A DNA stretch of 64,000 nt. Source: Gilliamella sp. wkB7 (GTDB taxonomy: Bacteria; Pseudomonadota; Gammaproteobacteria; Enterobacterales; Orbaceae). The notes under the pieces are model-generated. The model searched no databases. It worked only from the letters and a program-made list of their open reading frames with translations, and had not been told where the DNA came from. The stretch spans positions 1,116,001 through 1,180,000 of the forward strand of contig NZ_CM004509.1 of NCBI RefSeq assembly GCF_001693435.1, read 5' to 3'. Below, one piece after another: positions 37,902 to 48,057 of this stretch; position 1 is the stretch's first letter; every line of letters begins with the position of its first letter. The position numbers and the translations under genes are program-made.

Positions 37902-38147
37902 TCAACCACCTGTTACAGGAGGGAAAAAGGCAATTTCATCACCTGCCTGAATAATATAATCATAATCAACCAATACTTGGTTCACAGCACATAAAATAAC
38001 TCTTTCTTTGAATGCTAAAGCCCACCTATCGCCACGTTTGCTGAGTTGTTCAAGCAATTCCAAAATAGAAACTTGATTAGCATCTAAGATAATGCTGTCA
38101 ATTTCAACTAACTCTCTAATTTGAGCAAAAAAAATAATTTTATTCAT
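37902..38147 (-). CDS. moaD: Molybdopterin synthase sulfur carrier MoaD
   Basis: MoaD (81 residues) is a ubiquitin-like protein that carries sulfur as a C-terminal thiocarboxylate. The essential C-terminal Gly-Gly is present ([11 protein letters not shown]), as is the typical VLCAVNQ-LVD segment. It overlaps moaC by 8 bases and is followed by moaE after 4 bases, so the three are translationally linked. Confidence 0.96.
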   Translation of the reverse strand: MNKIIFFAQIRELVEIDSIILDANQVSILELLEQLSKRGDRWALAFKERVILCAVNQVLVDYDYIIQAGDEIAFFPPVTGG

Positions 38148-38631
38148 CTAGTTCCTTGGCAATAAAGTCTCCAGACTTACCACCACTCTTATTCAATAAT
38201 CTTACTTGCGTAATAACCATATCCTTTTGTACAGCCTTACACATATCATAAATAGTTAAAGCAGCAACTGAAGCTGCTACCATAGCCTCCATTTCAACAC
38301 CTGTTTGCCCGTTTAATCGACAGTTAGCTTGAATTCGAATACAACTTTTTATTCGATCTGCTTCAATATTAATTTCAATTTTACTGAGCAAAAGCGGATG
38401 GCATAGAGGAATAATATCCCAAGTTTTTTTTGCAGCTTGAATACCAGCAATTCTTGCTGTCGCAAAAACATCCCCTTTATGATGTTTACCTTCGATAATC
38501 ATATCAAGTGTTTTGGTATTCATTAAAACTAATGATTCTGCGCTTGCTTGTCGCATTGTTAGCTGTTTGTTTGAAACATCAACCATATAAGCATCACCAC
38601 GCTGATTAATATGCGAAAATGACTCGGGCAT
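38140..38631 (-). CDS. moaC: Cyclic pyranopterin monophosphate synthase MoaC
   Basis: MoaC (163 residues) acts with MoaA to convert GTP to cyclic pyranopterin monophosphate, the first step of molybdenum cofactor synthesis. It keeps [36 protein letters not shown], the catalytic LCHPL region, [24 protein letters not shown] and the C-terminal [12 protein letters not shown] 38631 matches the family start; an upstream in-frame ATG at 38685 is rejected. moaA and moaB, which precede it in E. coli, are not here, and no molybdenum-cofactor riboswitch was recognised. Confidence 0.96.
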   Translation of the reverse strand: MPESFSHINQRGDAYMVDVSNKQLTMRQASAESLVLMNTKTLDMIIEGKHHKGDVFATARIAGIQAAKKTWDIIPLCHPLLLSKIEINIEADRIKSCIRIQANCRLNGQTGVEMEAMVAASVAALTIYDMCKAVQKDMVITQVRLLNKSGGKSGDFIAKELDE

Positions 38632-38851
38632 ATTTTTGATTCCTAAAAAAATTATCAACTCTTTAGAATATATCCAAGATAGCAAATTTTTACAAGTAGC
38701 TACTCATCTGATTAAATTAATCATTATCAGAATATATAAAAAATTAGTTTGTTTTAACCTTTCAAATCATCTATAAATTTGGTATGTTTTTGCGAGTTAA
38801 ATAAAAACTGCGTACAATATTACTTTCTGTAAATTATAATTGTGATTCTCA

Positions 38852-41020
38852 ATGCTTATTGCTCATGTTGCCTTACCAGTACCACTTTATCAACTTTATG
38901 ATTATAACTTAACTAAGCCTGCCCAAATTGGAATGCGGGTGAAAGTTCCATTCGGTACCCGCAATGCCATAGGTATTATTGTTAAAATAGATCAACAAAC
39001 CGATATTGATGTTAAAAGTTTAAAAAATATCACAACAATTATTGATAGCGAACCTCTTTTTACTCCAGATATCTGGCAATTATTAAATTGGGCGGCAGGT
39101 TATTATCATTATCCAATTGGTGAAGTTTTATTTCATGCGATGCCTGTTTTATTAAGGCAAGGACGAGAAGCGAACAAAGCTCAAATCACTCATTGGCAAT
39201 TAACTGAATTAGGTGAGAATATTGATCTGACCGCATTATCACGGACACCAAAACAAAAATTATTATTATCATCATTTAGAAACAATACTGTTGATTCTAT
39301 CAACGTAAGTGCTACTGTCTATAATGAATTAGAAAAAAAACAACTAATAACACGAGTAAATGTCCAAGCAGATAATATAATGTGGCAAACGAATTTTTCT
39401 GCCAATCCAAACTTGATTAAATTAAATCAAGAACAATTTTATGCAATAGATAATGTAAACAAACAAATCCATAATTTTGCTGTATTTCTGTTAGAAGGCG
39501 TCACGGGCTCAGGAAAAACTGAGGTTTATCTCAATATTATATCTAATGTACTAGCTACAGGTAAACAAGCATTAGTATTGGTACCTGAAATTAGCCTTAC
39601 ACCACAAACAATTAAACGTTTTAAAGAACGATTTAATGCTCCAATAGATATTTTACATTCTGGATTAACCAATCAACAAAGACTAGCCGTTTGGTTAAGA
39701 AGCAAAAATGGAGAAAATGCCATTGTTGTCGGTACCCGTTCATCACTTTTCACACCGTTTAAAAATTTAGGTATGATTATCGTTGACGAAGAGCATGATA
39801 ATTCATATAAACAACAAGAAGGATGGCGTTATAATGCTCGTGATTTAGCAATTATTCGTGCAAAACTTAAAAATATCCCTATTTTATTAGGTTCTGCAAC
39901 ACCTTCATTAGAAACTTTAAATAATGTTAAAAATCATAGATACCAATTGTTACAATTAACAAAACGTGCAGGTCATGCTAAACCTGTAAAGCAATCTATT
40001 TTAGATATTCGAGGTTTAACACTTTTAGCTGGCTTATCACAACCCTTAATTGAACAAATAAAAATCCATTTACACAATAATAATCAAGTCATGTTATTTT
40101 TAAATCGGCGTGGTTATTCACCTTTATTAATTTGTCATGATTGTGGTTGGATTGCGGAATGTCCTCGTTGCGATCGTCCATATACTTTTCACAACCAATC
40201 GCAAAAACTTAGTTGTCATTATTGTGATACACCAAGAGCAATTCCAAAACAATGCCCAAAATGTGGTTCAACTCATTTAGTACCTATTGGTTTTGGTACG
40301 GAGCAATTAGAAAAACAACTTGAACTTCTTTTTCCTAACACCAAAATAAGTCGTATTGATCGTGATACAGTAGCTAAAAAAGGAGCATTAGATGGTTATT
40401 TGCAAAGTATTCAACAAGGTGGTGCACATATTTTAGTTGGTACACAGATTTTAGCCAAAGGTCATCATTTTCCTGATATAACATTAGTTGGTATTGTAGA
40501 TGTCGATGGGGCATTATTTTCTAGCGATTTTCGAGCAACAGAGCAATTTGCTCAAATCTATACTCAAGTATCAGGAAGGGCTGGCCGAGAAGCAAAAACA
40601 GGAGAAGTAATATTACAAACCTACCATCCTGAGCATCCATTATTAAATGTATTATTAAATAAAGGATATCAAGAATTTGCTAAACAGACCTTAAAAGAAC
40701 GTCAACAAACGTTATTACCTCCATTTAGTTATCAAGCATTAATTCGTGCAGCAGATCGCAATAACCATCATGCACAAAAGTTTTTGCAACTCATTCATGA
40801 CAGATTGAAAGAGTATGGTGATAGTTCTTTATGGCAACTTGGTCCTATGCCGGCAAATCAACCTAAGAAGGCGGGATATTACCGTTGGCAACTTTTGTTA
40901 CAACACACAAATAGACAGCTATTACAATTAATTTTAGATAAACTTGTTATTGATATAGAAAAATGGAATGAAACATCAAAAGTAAGATGGAGTATTGATA
41001 TTGATCCTATCAATAATTAA
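38852..41020 (+). CDS. priA: Primosomal replication helicase PriA
   Basis: PriA (722 residues) restarts stalled replication forks by loading the primosome. The N-terminal DNA-binding domain (AHVALPVPLYQLYDYNL, GMRVKVPFGTR) precedes the superfamily 2 helicase domain with Walker A EGVTGSGKTEVY, DEEH box IIVDEEHDNSYKQ and ATPSLETL. A cysteine-rich zinc module is inserted (CHDCGWIAECPRC and later CHYC and CPKC). The C-terminal motifs VGTQILAKGHHFPDI and QVSGRAGR are intact. It is a lone gene convergent with comEA. Confidence 0.97.
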   Translation: MLIAHVALPVPLYQLYDYNLTKPAQIGMRVKVPFGTRNAIGIIVKIDQQTDIDVKSLKNITTIIDSEPLFTPDIWQLLNWAAGYYHYPIGEVLFHAMPVLLRQGREANKAQITHWQLTELGENIDLTALSRTPKQKLLLSSFRNNTVDSINVSATVYNELEKKQLITRVNVQADNIMWQTNFSANPNLIKLNQEQFYAIDNVNKQIHNFAVFLLEGVTGSGKTEVYLNIISNVLATGKQALVLVPEISLTPQTIKRFKERFNAPIDILHSGLTNQQRLAVWLRSKNGENAIVVGTRSSLFTPFKNLGMIIVDEEHDNSYKQQEGWRYNARDLAIIRAKLKNIPILLGSATPSLETLNNVKNHRYQLLQLTKRAGHAKPVKQSILDIRGLTLLAGLSQPLIEQIKIHLHNNNQVMLFLNRRGYSPLLICHDCGWIAECPRCDRPYTFHNQSQKLSCHYCDTPRAIPKQCPKCGSTHLVPIGFGTEQLEKQLELLFPNTKISRIDRDTVAKKGALDGYLQSIQQGGAHILVGTQILAKGHHFPDITLVGIVDVDGALFSSDFRATEQFAQIYTQVSGRAGREAKTGEVILQTYHPEHPLLNVLLNKGYQEFAKQTLKERQQTLLPPFSYQALIRAADRNNHHAQKFLQLIHDRLKEYGDSSLWQLGPMPANQPKKAGYYRWQLLLQHTNRQLLQLILDKLVIDIEKWNETSKVRWSIDIDPINN

Positions 41021-41031
41021 TATGTGATAAT

Positions 41032-41058
41032 CGCCGACCGATATTAAAAATCGGCGGC
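41032..41058. terminator. Hairpin between convergent priA and comEA
   Basis: GCCG-A-CCGAT (41033-41042) pairs with ATCGGCGGC (41050-41058) with one bulged A and a 7-base loop. A/T-rich runs lie on both sides, so it may serve both genes. Confidence 0.7.
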
Positions 41059-41069
41059 TTAAAATAAAA

Positions 41070-41375
41070 TTATAACGCTATTTTACCTACATTTTTATCC
41101 AATGTTGCTTGACCAATACCGGAAACTTCTTTCAATTGTTCTATAGAAACAAACGCCCCAAATTTTTCACGATATTCAACAATTTTTTTGGCTTTACTTA
41201 TCCCTATACCTGTTAATACTTTAGCTAACTCTTCTGCTGTAGCTGTATTAATATTAACTTGTATAATTTGTTGCTGTTCTTTTTTAGTTACTTCATTAGG
41301 TGGGCTATCCGCAAAACTTAAACCGGAAAAAGTAATACTTGATAATAAAATACACAAAATTGAAAATAGTTTCAT
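41070..41375 (-). CDS. Exported helix-hairpin-helix protein, ComEA/YbaV-like
   Basis: This 101-residue protein has a signal peptide (MKLFSILCILLSSITFSGLSFA), a short Gln/Lys-rich linker and a tandem helix-hairpin-helix domain (VNINTATAEELAKVLTGIGISKAKKIVEYRE and FVSIEQLKEVSGIG). This is the layout of ComEA-type DNA-binding proteins, which in some species draw incoming DNA into the periplasm, and of E. coli YbaV, which also sits next to ppiD. A competence role is possible, but no other competence genes are present here. Confidence 0.88.
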   Translation of the reverse strand: MKLFSILCILLSSITFSGLSFADSPPNEVTKKEQQQIIQVNINTATAEELAKVLTGIGISKAKKIVEYREKFGAFVSIEQLKEVSGIGQATLDKNVGKIAL

Positions 41376-41470
41376 TTGATTAACCTCTTAAAAATAGTTA
41401 TGCAATTAATATGCTTTTTAACTATCTCATTTAATCAAATGCTAAAGGTTTATTAATTTTATAAATGAAA

Positions 41471-41490
41471 AAAGTCACCGAAGTGACTTT
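41471..41490 (-). terminator. Terminator of ppiD
   Basis: AAAGTCAC (41471-41478) pairs with GTGACTTT (41483-41490) over a 4-base loop; the minus strand continues into TTTTCATTTAT. It lies 39 bases after the ppiD stop. Confidence 0.85.
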
Positions 41491-41528
41491 TAATTTTTGC
41501 TGAATTTTGCATTAATTTATGATTTGGA

Positions 41529-43388
41529 TCACAAATTAGCATCTGGCATAATTTCAATCTTAGCTTTAGAACGAATATCTTCAGTAAGATAATAATATAT
41601 ATTATTAATATATAATGGTAATAATTCAGACGAAATATCTTTCTGTTCATTAGGTGTTTTTACACCAGTTAATACCACAATAGCAGCACTTTTATCATCT
41701 AAGTATTGAATACCAAAAACTCGTTTAGATGTAACTGATGGTACCAAATCAAAAACCATATCAACAATTTTCTTATCCAGCACTTTTGAGTTCCGAGTAA
41801 GTTTATAACTTTGAGCAAAGTTTACATTTGACGAACTACCCGTTTCGTTTAATTGTGCTAATATATTATCTACAGTCGATGTAAAACGTTCATTAGCAAT
41901 ATTTTGATAAAGTTTTTTATTAATTTCATCTTGGACTTCTTCAAAAGGTGCTATCCCTTCCTTACGATAATCAACAAGTTGAATAACAAAATCAATCATA
42001 TCAATACCTTGACCAACAGTTATCATTTCCGAAACGTTACCTGTTGCTTGACCATCAACAATCATTTGATCACCAAATGCAACATCCCTAACTTCAGGAT
42101 ATCGTAAAATTGTAGTGATATCATTGTAATAAGACCAATCTGAATTAACTATATGTAAATCAGAATCTTTTGCAATAGCTTCTAATGAATTAGGGTTTTT
42201 GTTTACCGCAGCCTGAATTTTATCTTCTACAGAATAAAATATAGCATTTAGTTTTTCATCTTCCAGCTTTGAAGTAATCATATGTTTTGCAAAATCAAAA
42301 TCCATAACTCTAGATTTTTGTATATTATCTAATTTAACGATAACATAACCATCATCAACTTTTATCGGCTTAGAAATTTGTCCAACTTTTTTTAAATTAG
42401 CATCTTTAAATGCTTGAGGTAAAGAATCATCCATATTAAACCATCCCAATGAACCATTCTTTCCATACGGAGAGGTATTAGCGGTCTGATTAACCGTTTT
42501 AACAATAGTATCAAAATTACCACCAGATGATAGATCTTTGATAATATCATCTGCCTGTTCTTTATCAGTGACATAAATTACACTGTAAGCTTGTCTTTCA
42601 GGGAAAGAATAATCTTCTTTATTTTTTTTGAATTGTTGTTGTACTTCATCATCAGTAATACGAATTTTATCTATGTAATTAGATTTTTTATTTAAAATAT
42701 AATTAAACTTAACTCTTTCTTTCCGATAAAACTCACTCTTATGTTCTTCATAATATTTCTTTTCATCTTCAACAGTAATTTTAACATCATCCATATTTAC
42801 CACTTTAGGGCTCAAAGTTGATGTATAAACTGTTCTTGTTTGATCTTTTAACTTGGCTAACTCTGAATCTACAGGTAATACAAAACTTGAGTTTACTAAA
42901 GCATTAATGACTTGTTGTTGTTGCAAAGAGGTTTTCAAGCCTGCACCATAACTATCAGGTGTATAACCGTTTGCTGAAAGGAGTTCTAAATATTTTTTAT
43001 TACTAAATTTGCCATTTTCAAAAAACATCTGTTGTTTCTTGATGAATTCTTTGACTCTTTCATTACCTATATTTGCATTTAACTGCTCGGCAAATTTATA
43101 AGATAAAAAATTCGTAATTTGTGAATATAATACATTGCGGCGAAGTTGTTTGATAAAAGCAGGGTCACCTGCTGAATTTGAAGTAACTTCCCTTACTTGA
43201 GCTTCAAATTGTGCTCGATTTATCCCTTCTCCATTAACTTTTGCGATGTATTGTTGGGCATCACGCGCATTATTGCCGCCCCCAAATCCAAAAAAACCTA
43301 TCCCTGTGAATATAAATGATAAAATAATTATTGCAAAAATAATTTTAACTACAATATGGTTTGCAGCTGTGCGGATTGTATCCATCAT
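41529..43388 (-). CDS. ppiD: Membrane-anchored periplasmic chaperone PpiD
   Basis: PpiD (619 residues) is anchored near the Sec translocon and assists newly exported proteins. The start MMDTIRTAANHIVVKIIFAIIILSF contains the single membrane helix and matches the family. A SurA-like N-terminal chaperone module follows, then an inactive-type parvulin domain (about residues 265-360, with SLGWFNMDDSLPQAF) and a long C-terminal helical region. A terminator separates it from lon, and it has its own extended -10 promoter. In E. coli hupB lies between lon and ppiD; here it is absent. Confidence 0.94.
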   Translation of the reverse strand: MMDTIRTAANHIVVKIIFAIIILSFIFTGIGFFGFGGGNNARDAQQYIAKVNGEGINRAQFEAQVREVTSNSAGDPAFIKQLRRNVLYSQITNFLSYKFAEQLNANIGNERVKEFIKKQQMFFENGKFSNKKYLELLSANGYTPDSYGAGLKTSLQQQQVINALVNSSFVLPVDSELAKLKDQTRTVYTSTLSPKVVNMDDVKITVEDEKKYYEEHKSEFYRKERVKFNYILNKKSNYIDKIRITDDEVQQQFKKNKEDYSFPERQAYSVIYVTDKEQADDIIKDLSSGGNFDTIVKTVNQTANTSPYGKNGSLGWFNMDDSLPQAFKDANLKKVGQISKPIKVDDGYVIVKLDNIQKSRVMDFDFAKHMITSKLEDEKLNAIFYSVEDKIQAAVNKNPNSLEAIAKDSDLHIVNSDWSYYNDITTILRYPEVRDVAFGDQMIVDGQATGNVSEMITVGQGIDMIDFVIQLVDYRKEGIAPFEEVQDEINKKLYQNIANERFTSTVDNILAQLNETGSSSNVNFAQSYKLTRNSKVLDKKIVDMVFDLVPSVTSKRVFGIQYLDDKSAAIVVLTGVKTPNEQKDISSELLPLYINNIYYYLTEDIRSKAKIEIMPDANL

Positions 43389-43427
43389 TTCTTGCGATTC
43401 TCCATATATCTAAAGATTAATTCGGCA

Positions 43428-43436
43428 AGTATAGCA
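43428..43436 (-). promoter_or_regulatory. Extended -10 promoter of ppiD
   Basis: On the minus strand TGCTATACT forms an extended -10 element about 40 bases upstream of the ppiD start and just past the lon terminator. Confidence 0.55.
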
Positions 43437-43475
43437 TATTTACCTAAATTGGCTATTATCGAAACGCTAAGAGAT

Positions 43476-43507
43476 AAAAAAAGATCAACACTATGTTGAT
43501 CTTTTTA
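43476..43507 (-). terminator. Terminator between ppiD and lon
   Basis: AAAAAGATCAACA (43478-43490) pairs with TGTTGATCTTTTT (43494-43506) over a 3-base loop. It follows ppiD's upstream side and the lon gene's stop lies to its right; on the minus strand it terminates lon. Confidence 0.85.
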
Positions 43508-43520
43508 AAATTAAATACAA

Positions 43521-45956
43521 TTAATTTAATTGCGTCTGAACTGGAATTTTAGATTTTATTTGTTTAGTTGCCTTTTTAGTTGCATGTTTTAAACTAATTT
43601 TATCTTCTTCAAGTTCTACACCAAACGGATTATTTTGTAATGCTATTGTTATTACTTCATCAATCCATTTTACTGGGCAAATATCAATTTCAGCTTTAAC
43701 ATTATCTGGAATTTCTTCTAGATCTTTCACATTATCCATCGGTATAACAACCGTTTTAATTCCACCTCTATGTGCTGCAAGTAATTTTTCTTTAAGACCA
43801 CCAATAGGTAATACTTCACCTCTTAAAGTAATTTCCCCAGTCATAGCAACATCAGAACGAACAGGATTACCTGTTAAAGTTGAAATTAATGATGTACACA
43901 TAGCGATACCTGCACTTGGACCATCTTTCGGTGTCGCACCATCGGGGACATGGACATGAATATCACGTTTTTCGTAAAAATCACCATTAATACCTAACTT
44001 TTCAGCACGAGAACGAACCACTGTCAATGCGGTTTGAATAGATTCTTGCATCACATCACCCAATGAACCGGTATAAGTTAATTTACCTTTACCTGGTACA
44101 CTAACTGATTCAATTGTAAGTAAATCACCGCCTACTTCAGTCCAAGCAAGACCAATAACTTGCCCAATTCGATTTTCATTATCGGTTTTACCATAATCAA
44201 ATCGTTGTACTCCTAGAAAATCTTTTAAATTATCCTGGGTTATCGTCACTTTTTTCAACTTGCTATTTAAAGCTAATTGTTTTACAACTTTACGGCAAAT
44301 TTTTGCTATTTCCCTTTCTAAGCTACGAACCCCTGCTTCTCGAGTATAATAGCGAATAATTCCAATTATAGCTGAATTATCTATACTAATTTCTTTTGGT
44401 TTTAACCCATTATTCTCTATTTGTTTAGTAATAAGATGCTGTTTAGCAATGTTTAATTTTTCATCTTCTGTATAGCCTGAAAGACGAATAACCTCCATTC
44501 GGTCTAACAATGGTGCTGGAATATTCATCGAATTAGCAGTAGCAACAAACATTACATCAGATAAATCATAATCAACTTCAAGATAGTGATCACTAAAAGC
44601 ATTATTTTGTTCTGGATCAAGTACTTCTAACAAAGCAGAAGCAGGATCGCCTCGCATATCCGATGCCATCTTATCAATTTCATCCAATAAAAATAATGGA
44701 TTTTTGACACCAACTTTTACCATACGTTGAATCAATTTACCTGGCATAGAGCCTATATAAGTTCTTCTATGTCCACGAATTTCTGCCTCATCACGAACAC
44801 CACCTAATGCCATTCGGACATATTTACGCCCTGTTGCTTTAGCGATAGACTGACCAAGAGATGTTTTACCTACACCTGGAGGTCCAACTAGACATAATAT
44901 AGGTCCTTTGACTTTATTAATTCGACCTTGAACAGCTAAATATTCCAATATACGATCTTTAACTCTTTCTAAACCATAATGATCTTTATCTAGAATTTTT
45001 TGAGCACCCTCAATATCTTTTTTAACTTTGCTACGTTTATGCCACGGAATTTGTATCATCCAATCAATATATCCTCTGACTACAGTTGCTTCAGCAGACA
45101 TTGCAGGCATCATTTTGAGTTTATTAAGTTCAGCCAAAGCTTTTTCTGTTGCCTCTTGTGGCATTTTAGCTTTGGTAATTTTATTTTTTAACTCTTCATA
45201 TTCATCTGATTTATTATCGATATCACCCAATTCTTTATGAATTGCTTTTATTTGCTCATTAAGATAATACTCTTTTTGCGCTTTTTCCATTTGTTGCTTA
45301 ACACGCTGACGAATATTTTTTTCAACTTGCAATAAATCGATTTCAGATTCCATCAATGAAATAAGTAACTCAAAACGTTTTTCCAAATTAGCTGTAACCA
45401 GTAATTCTTGCTTTTGTTCTACTTTCAAAAATAATGTAGCGGCAATAGAATCAGCCAGTTGTGAAGGCTCTTTAATCAAACGAATTGAATCAACAACTTC
45501 TTGTGTTACCTTTTTATTCAGTTTTGCATAATCATCAAAATTAGAAAGTACAACTCGCATTAAAGCTTCATTTAAATCATCATTTTTGTTTTTTTCATGC
45601 AATGTTTCGATATTGGCAATAAAAAAGTCGTCTTCTTTTTGTTCTAAAATATCAACAATTTTAGCTCGTTCAACACCTTCAACTAAAACTTTTACAGTTC
45701 CGTCTGGAAGTTGAAGCAATTGTAAAATATTGGCAACAGTCCCAGTTTCATATAAATCATCAACATCAGGATCATCTTGGGATGGATTTTTTTGAGTAAC
45801 AAGAAAGACTTGCTTATCCATTTCCATTGCACTCTCAAGACAACGTATCGATTTATTTCGACCAACAAAGAGAGGAATTACCATATGTGGAAATACCACA
45901 ACATCACGTAATGGTAAAATAGGCATAATCATTTGTTTAGTTTGTTTTGTTTTCAT
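43521..45956 (-). CDS. lon: ATP-dependent protease Lon
   Basis: Lon (811 residues) degrades misfolded and selected regulatory proteins in the cytoplasm. The N-terminal substrate domain (PILPLRDVVVFPHMVIPLFVGR) is followed by a coiled coil, an AAA+ module with Walker A LVGPPGVGKTSLG and Walker B PLFLLDEIDK, and the C-terminal protease domain. The catalytic Ser lies in PKDGPSAGIAM, the Lys in GGLKEKLLAAHRGG. The C-terminal 30 residues are Lys-rich and slightly extended compared with E. coli. A sigma-32-type promoter lies just upstream, predicting heat-shock induction. It follows clpX, the usual neighbour. Confidence 0.98.
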   Translation of the reverse strand: MKTKQTKQMIMPILPLRDVVVFPHMVIPLFVGRNKSIRCLESAMEMDKQVFLVTQKNPSQDDPDVDDLYETGTVANILQLLQLPDGTVKVLVEGVERAKIVDILEQKEDDFFIANIETLHEKNKNDDLNEALMRVVLSNFDDYAKLNKKVTQEVVDSIRLIKEPSQLADSIAATLFLKVEQKQELLVTANLEKRFELLISLMESEIDLLQVEKNIRQRVKQQMEKAQKEYYLNEQIKAIHKELGDIDNKSDEYEELKNKITKAKMPQEATEKALAELNKLKMMPAMSAEATVVRGYIDWMIQIPWHKRSKVKKDIEGAQKILDKDHYGLERVKDRILEYLAVQGRINKVKGPILCLVGPPGVGKTSLGQSIAKATGRKYVRMALGGVRDEAEIRGHRRTYIGSMPGKLIQRMVKVGVKNPLFLLDEIDKMASDMRGDPASALLEVLDPEQNNAFSDHYLEVDYDLSDVMFVATANSMNIPAPLLDRMEVIRLSGYTEDEKLNIAKQHLITKQIENNGLKPKEISIDNSAIIGIIRYYTREAGVRSLEREIAKICRKVVKQLALNSKLKKVTITQDNLKDFLGVQRFDYGKTDNENRIGQVIGLAWTEVGGDLLTIESVSVPGKGKLTYTGSLGDVMQESIQTALTVVRSRAEKLGINGDFYEKRDIHVHVPDGATPKDGPSAGIAMCTSLISTLTGNPVRSDVAMTGEITLRGEVLPIGGLKEKLLAAHRGGIKTVVIPMDNVKDLEEIPDNVKAEIDICPVKWIDEVITIALQNNPFGVELEEDKISLKHATKKATKQIKSKIPVQTQLN

Positions 45957-45991
45957 TTTTTTCTCTCTAATAGTACAAACCCATTATGTTG

Positions 45992-46019
45992 ATATTGGGA
46001 TTGATTTTAGATATTCAAG
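45992..46019 (-). promoter_or_regulatory. Sigma-32 (heat-shock) promoter of lon
   Basis: On the minus strand CTTGAA (46019-46014) is followed after 14 bases by CCCAATAT (45999-45992), close to the RpoH consensus CTTGAAA-N11-16-CCCCATNT. It ends 36 bases before the lon start. E. coli lon is a known RpoH target. Confidence 0.75.
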
Positions 46020-46103
46020 CCTATTGTTATGAGTCAAATATATACTATTCCTTAAACATTTTGACAATATCTACATGTAATTAGATATAATATAAATTAG
46101 ATC

Positions 46104-46135
46104 ATGCTTGTTAAAGTTTCAACAATAACAAGCAT
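46104..46135. repeat. Inverted repeat between clpX and lon
   Basis: ATGCTTGTTA (46104-46113) and TAACAAGCAT (46126-46135) are perfect 10-bp arms with a 12-base spacer, just after the clpX stop. There is no T-run on the minus strand, so it may be a weak terminator or an mRNA 3'-end stabilising hairpin. Confidence 0.5.
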
Positions 46136-46143
46136 CTTCATAG

Positions 46144-47409
46144 TTAAGCTGACAACTCAACATCTTCTCGGTAAATTAAAGCTGGTGCTTGTGATTTTTC
46201 TACTGTTTCTTGTTCAACAATAACTTTTTTAATATTCTTCATAGATGGTAGATCATACATTGTATCTAATAAAATATTTTCAACAATAGAACGTAAACCT
46301 CGAGCTCCTGTTTTACGTTGCAACGCTTTTATTGCAATAGCGTTTAATGCATCTTCAGTAAATTCTAATTCAACTCCATCTAACCTAAATAATGCTTCAA
46401 ACTGCTTAGTTAAAGCGTTTTTAGGTTCAGTTAAAATACTAATTAAGGCATTTTTGTCTAATTCTGATAATGTACCGATAACGGGTAATCGACCAATAAA
46501 TTCAGGAATCAAACCAAATTTTACTAAATCTTCAGATTCAACTTGAGCGAGTAACTCAGACTCCGTTGCCTTATTTTTACTGCTTTTAACATCAGCTCCA
46601 AAGCCAATACCAGTATTAACAGATACTCGATTTTCTACTACTTTATTCAAGCCACTAAACGCCCCACCACAAATAAACAGAATCTTTGAGGTATCTACCT
46701 GTAAAAATTCTTGTTGAGGATGTTTACGTCCGCCTTTGGGTGGCACAGAGGCAATAGTACCTTCAATAATTTTTAATAAGGCTTGTTGTACACCTTCTCC
46801 AGACACATCTCTTGTGATTGAAGGATTATCTGATTTTCTTGAAATCTTGTCTATTTCATCAATGTAAATTATACCACGTTGTGCTTTTTCAATATCATAA
46901 TCACAACTCTGTAATAATTTTTGAATGATATTTTCAACATCTTCACCGACATACCCTGCTTCTGTTAATGTTGTTGCATCTGCCATCGCAAAAGGAACAT
47001 CTAAAAAGCGAGCTAAAGTTTCGGCTAATAATGTTTTACCACTACCAGTTGGACCAATTAATAAAATATTACTTTTACCTAATTCGACATCATTATGACT
47101 TGCATAATTACGTAAACGTTTATAATGATTATAAACAGCTACAGATAATACTTTTTTTGCTTTTTCTTGACCAATAACATATTCATCAAGATGGTTTCGA
47201 ATTTCATGAGGAGTTGGTAATGGTTTACTATTAAATTCTTCATGTGAGAGAAAACTTTTTGTCTCTTCTTTTAAAATATCATTGCATAGCCCAATACACT
47301 CATTACAAATATAAATAGATGATGGTCCTGCAATTAGTTTTCGAACTTCATGTTCACTTTTACCACAAAAAGTACAATAGAGTAATTTTTCTGAGCTTTC
47401 ATTATTCAC
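46144..47409 (-). CDS. clpX: ClpX ATPase, probable GTG start
   Basis: ClpX (421 residues) is the AAA+ unfoldase that feeds ClpP. The N-terminal C4 zinc domain ([16 protein letters not shown] and [10 protein letters not shown]) precedes Walker [13 protein letters not shown], Walker [12 protein letters not shown], the pore loop region and the sensor [10 protein letters not shown]. The IGF-type ClpP contact loop lies in [10 protein letters not shown]. No ATG occurs near the expected start. GTG 47409 is chosen because AGGTGG lies just upstream; GTG 47418 is an alternative. clpP ends 12-21 bases upstream, so the two form an operon. Confidence 0.97.
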   Translation of the reverse strand: MNNESSEKLLYCTFCGKSEHEVRKLIAGPSSIYICNECIGLCNDILKEETKSFLSHEEFNSKPLPTPHEIRNHLDEYVIGQEKAKKVLSVAVYNHYKRLRNYASHNDVELGKSNILLIGPTGSGKTLLAETLARFLDVPFAMADATTLTEAGYVGEDVENIIQKLLQSCDYDIEKAQRGIIYIDEIDKISRKSDNPSITRDVSGEGVQQALLKIIEGTIASVPPKGGRKHPQQEFLQVDTSKILFICGGAFSGLNKVVENRVSVNTGIGFGADVKSSKNKATESELLAQVESEDLVKFGLIPEFIGRLPVIGTLSELDKNALISILTEPKNALTKQFEALFRLDGVELEFTEDALNAIAIKALQRKTGARGLRSIVENILLDTMYDLPSMKNIKKVIVEQETVEKSQAPALIYREDVELSA

Positions 47410-47430
47410 TTTTACCACCTAGCTAATTTA

Positions 47431-48033
47431 TTATGAACGTTTACTATATATGGCATCCACTAAACCATATTCAACTGCTTTTTCGGCAGACATAAAGTTA
47501 TCACGATCTGTATCTTTTTCAATTACACTAATATCTTGACCAGTATGCATTGCCAAAATATTATTTAAACGGCTTTTTACTTGTAAGATTTCTTGTGCAT
47601 GTATTTGAATATCGGAAGCTTGTCCTTGAAAACCGCCTAATGGTTGATGAATCATTACCCTAGCGTTAGGTAAGCAATATCGTTTACCTTTTGTTCCGGC
47701 AGTCAAAAGCAATGATCCCATTGAACATGCTTGTCCCAAACAAATTGTGCTAACATCAGGTTTTATAAATTGCATAGTATCATAAATGGCCAGTCCGGCT
47801 GTAACAACACCACCTGGTGAATTTATATATAAATGGATATCTTTTTCAGGATTTTCAGCTTCTAGAAATAACATTTGAGCGATAATTAAGTTAGCCATAT
47901 TATCTTCAACTTGTCCTGTTAAAAAGATGATTCGCTCTTTTAATAACCGTGAATATATATCGTAAGCTCTTTCTCCACGAGAGCTTTGCTCAACAACCAT
48001 TGGAATCACACCCATATATGGTTCTAAAGGCAT
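47431..48033 (-). CDS. clpP: ClpP protease subunit
   Basis: ClpP (200 residues) forms the barrel-shaped serine peptidase used by ClpX and ClpA. The triad is Ser104 ([11 protein letters not shown]), His129 (RVMIHQP) and Asp178 (DTDRDNF), offset by seven from the E. coli precursor. The INSPGG oxyanion segment is conserved. The N terminus ([16 protein letters not shown]) suggests a shorter propeptide than in E. coli. It lies after tig with a hairpin between them and before clpX. Confidence 0.98.
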   Translation of the reverse strand: MPLEPYMGVIPMVVEQSSRGERAYDIYSRLLKERIIFLTGQVEDNMANLIIAQMLFLEAENPEKDIHLYINSPGGVVTAGLAIYDTMQFIKPDVSTICLGQACSMGSLLLTAGTKGKRYCLPNARVMIHQPLGGFQGQASDIQIHAQEILQVKSRLNNILAMHTGQDISVIEKDTDRDNFMSAEKAVEYGLVDAIYSKRS

Positions 48034-48057
48034 TTTTATCTCCTAATTAAACAAAAT

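Noticed and set aside
46104..46135. Inverted repeat after clpX as a rho-independent terminator
   Set aside because: The arms are perfect, but no T-run follows on the minus strand; kept only as a repeat.
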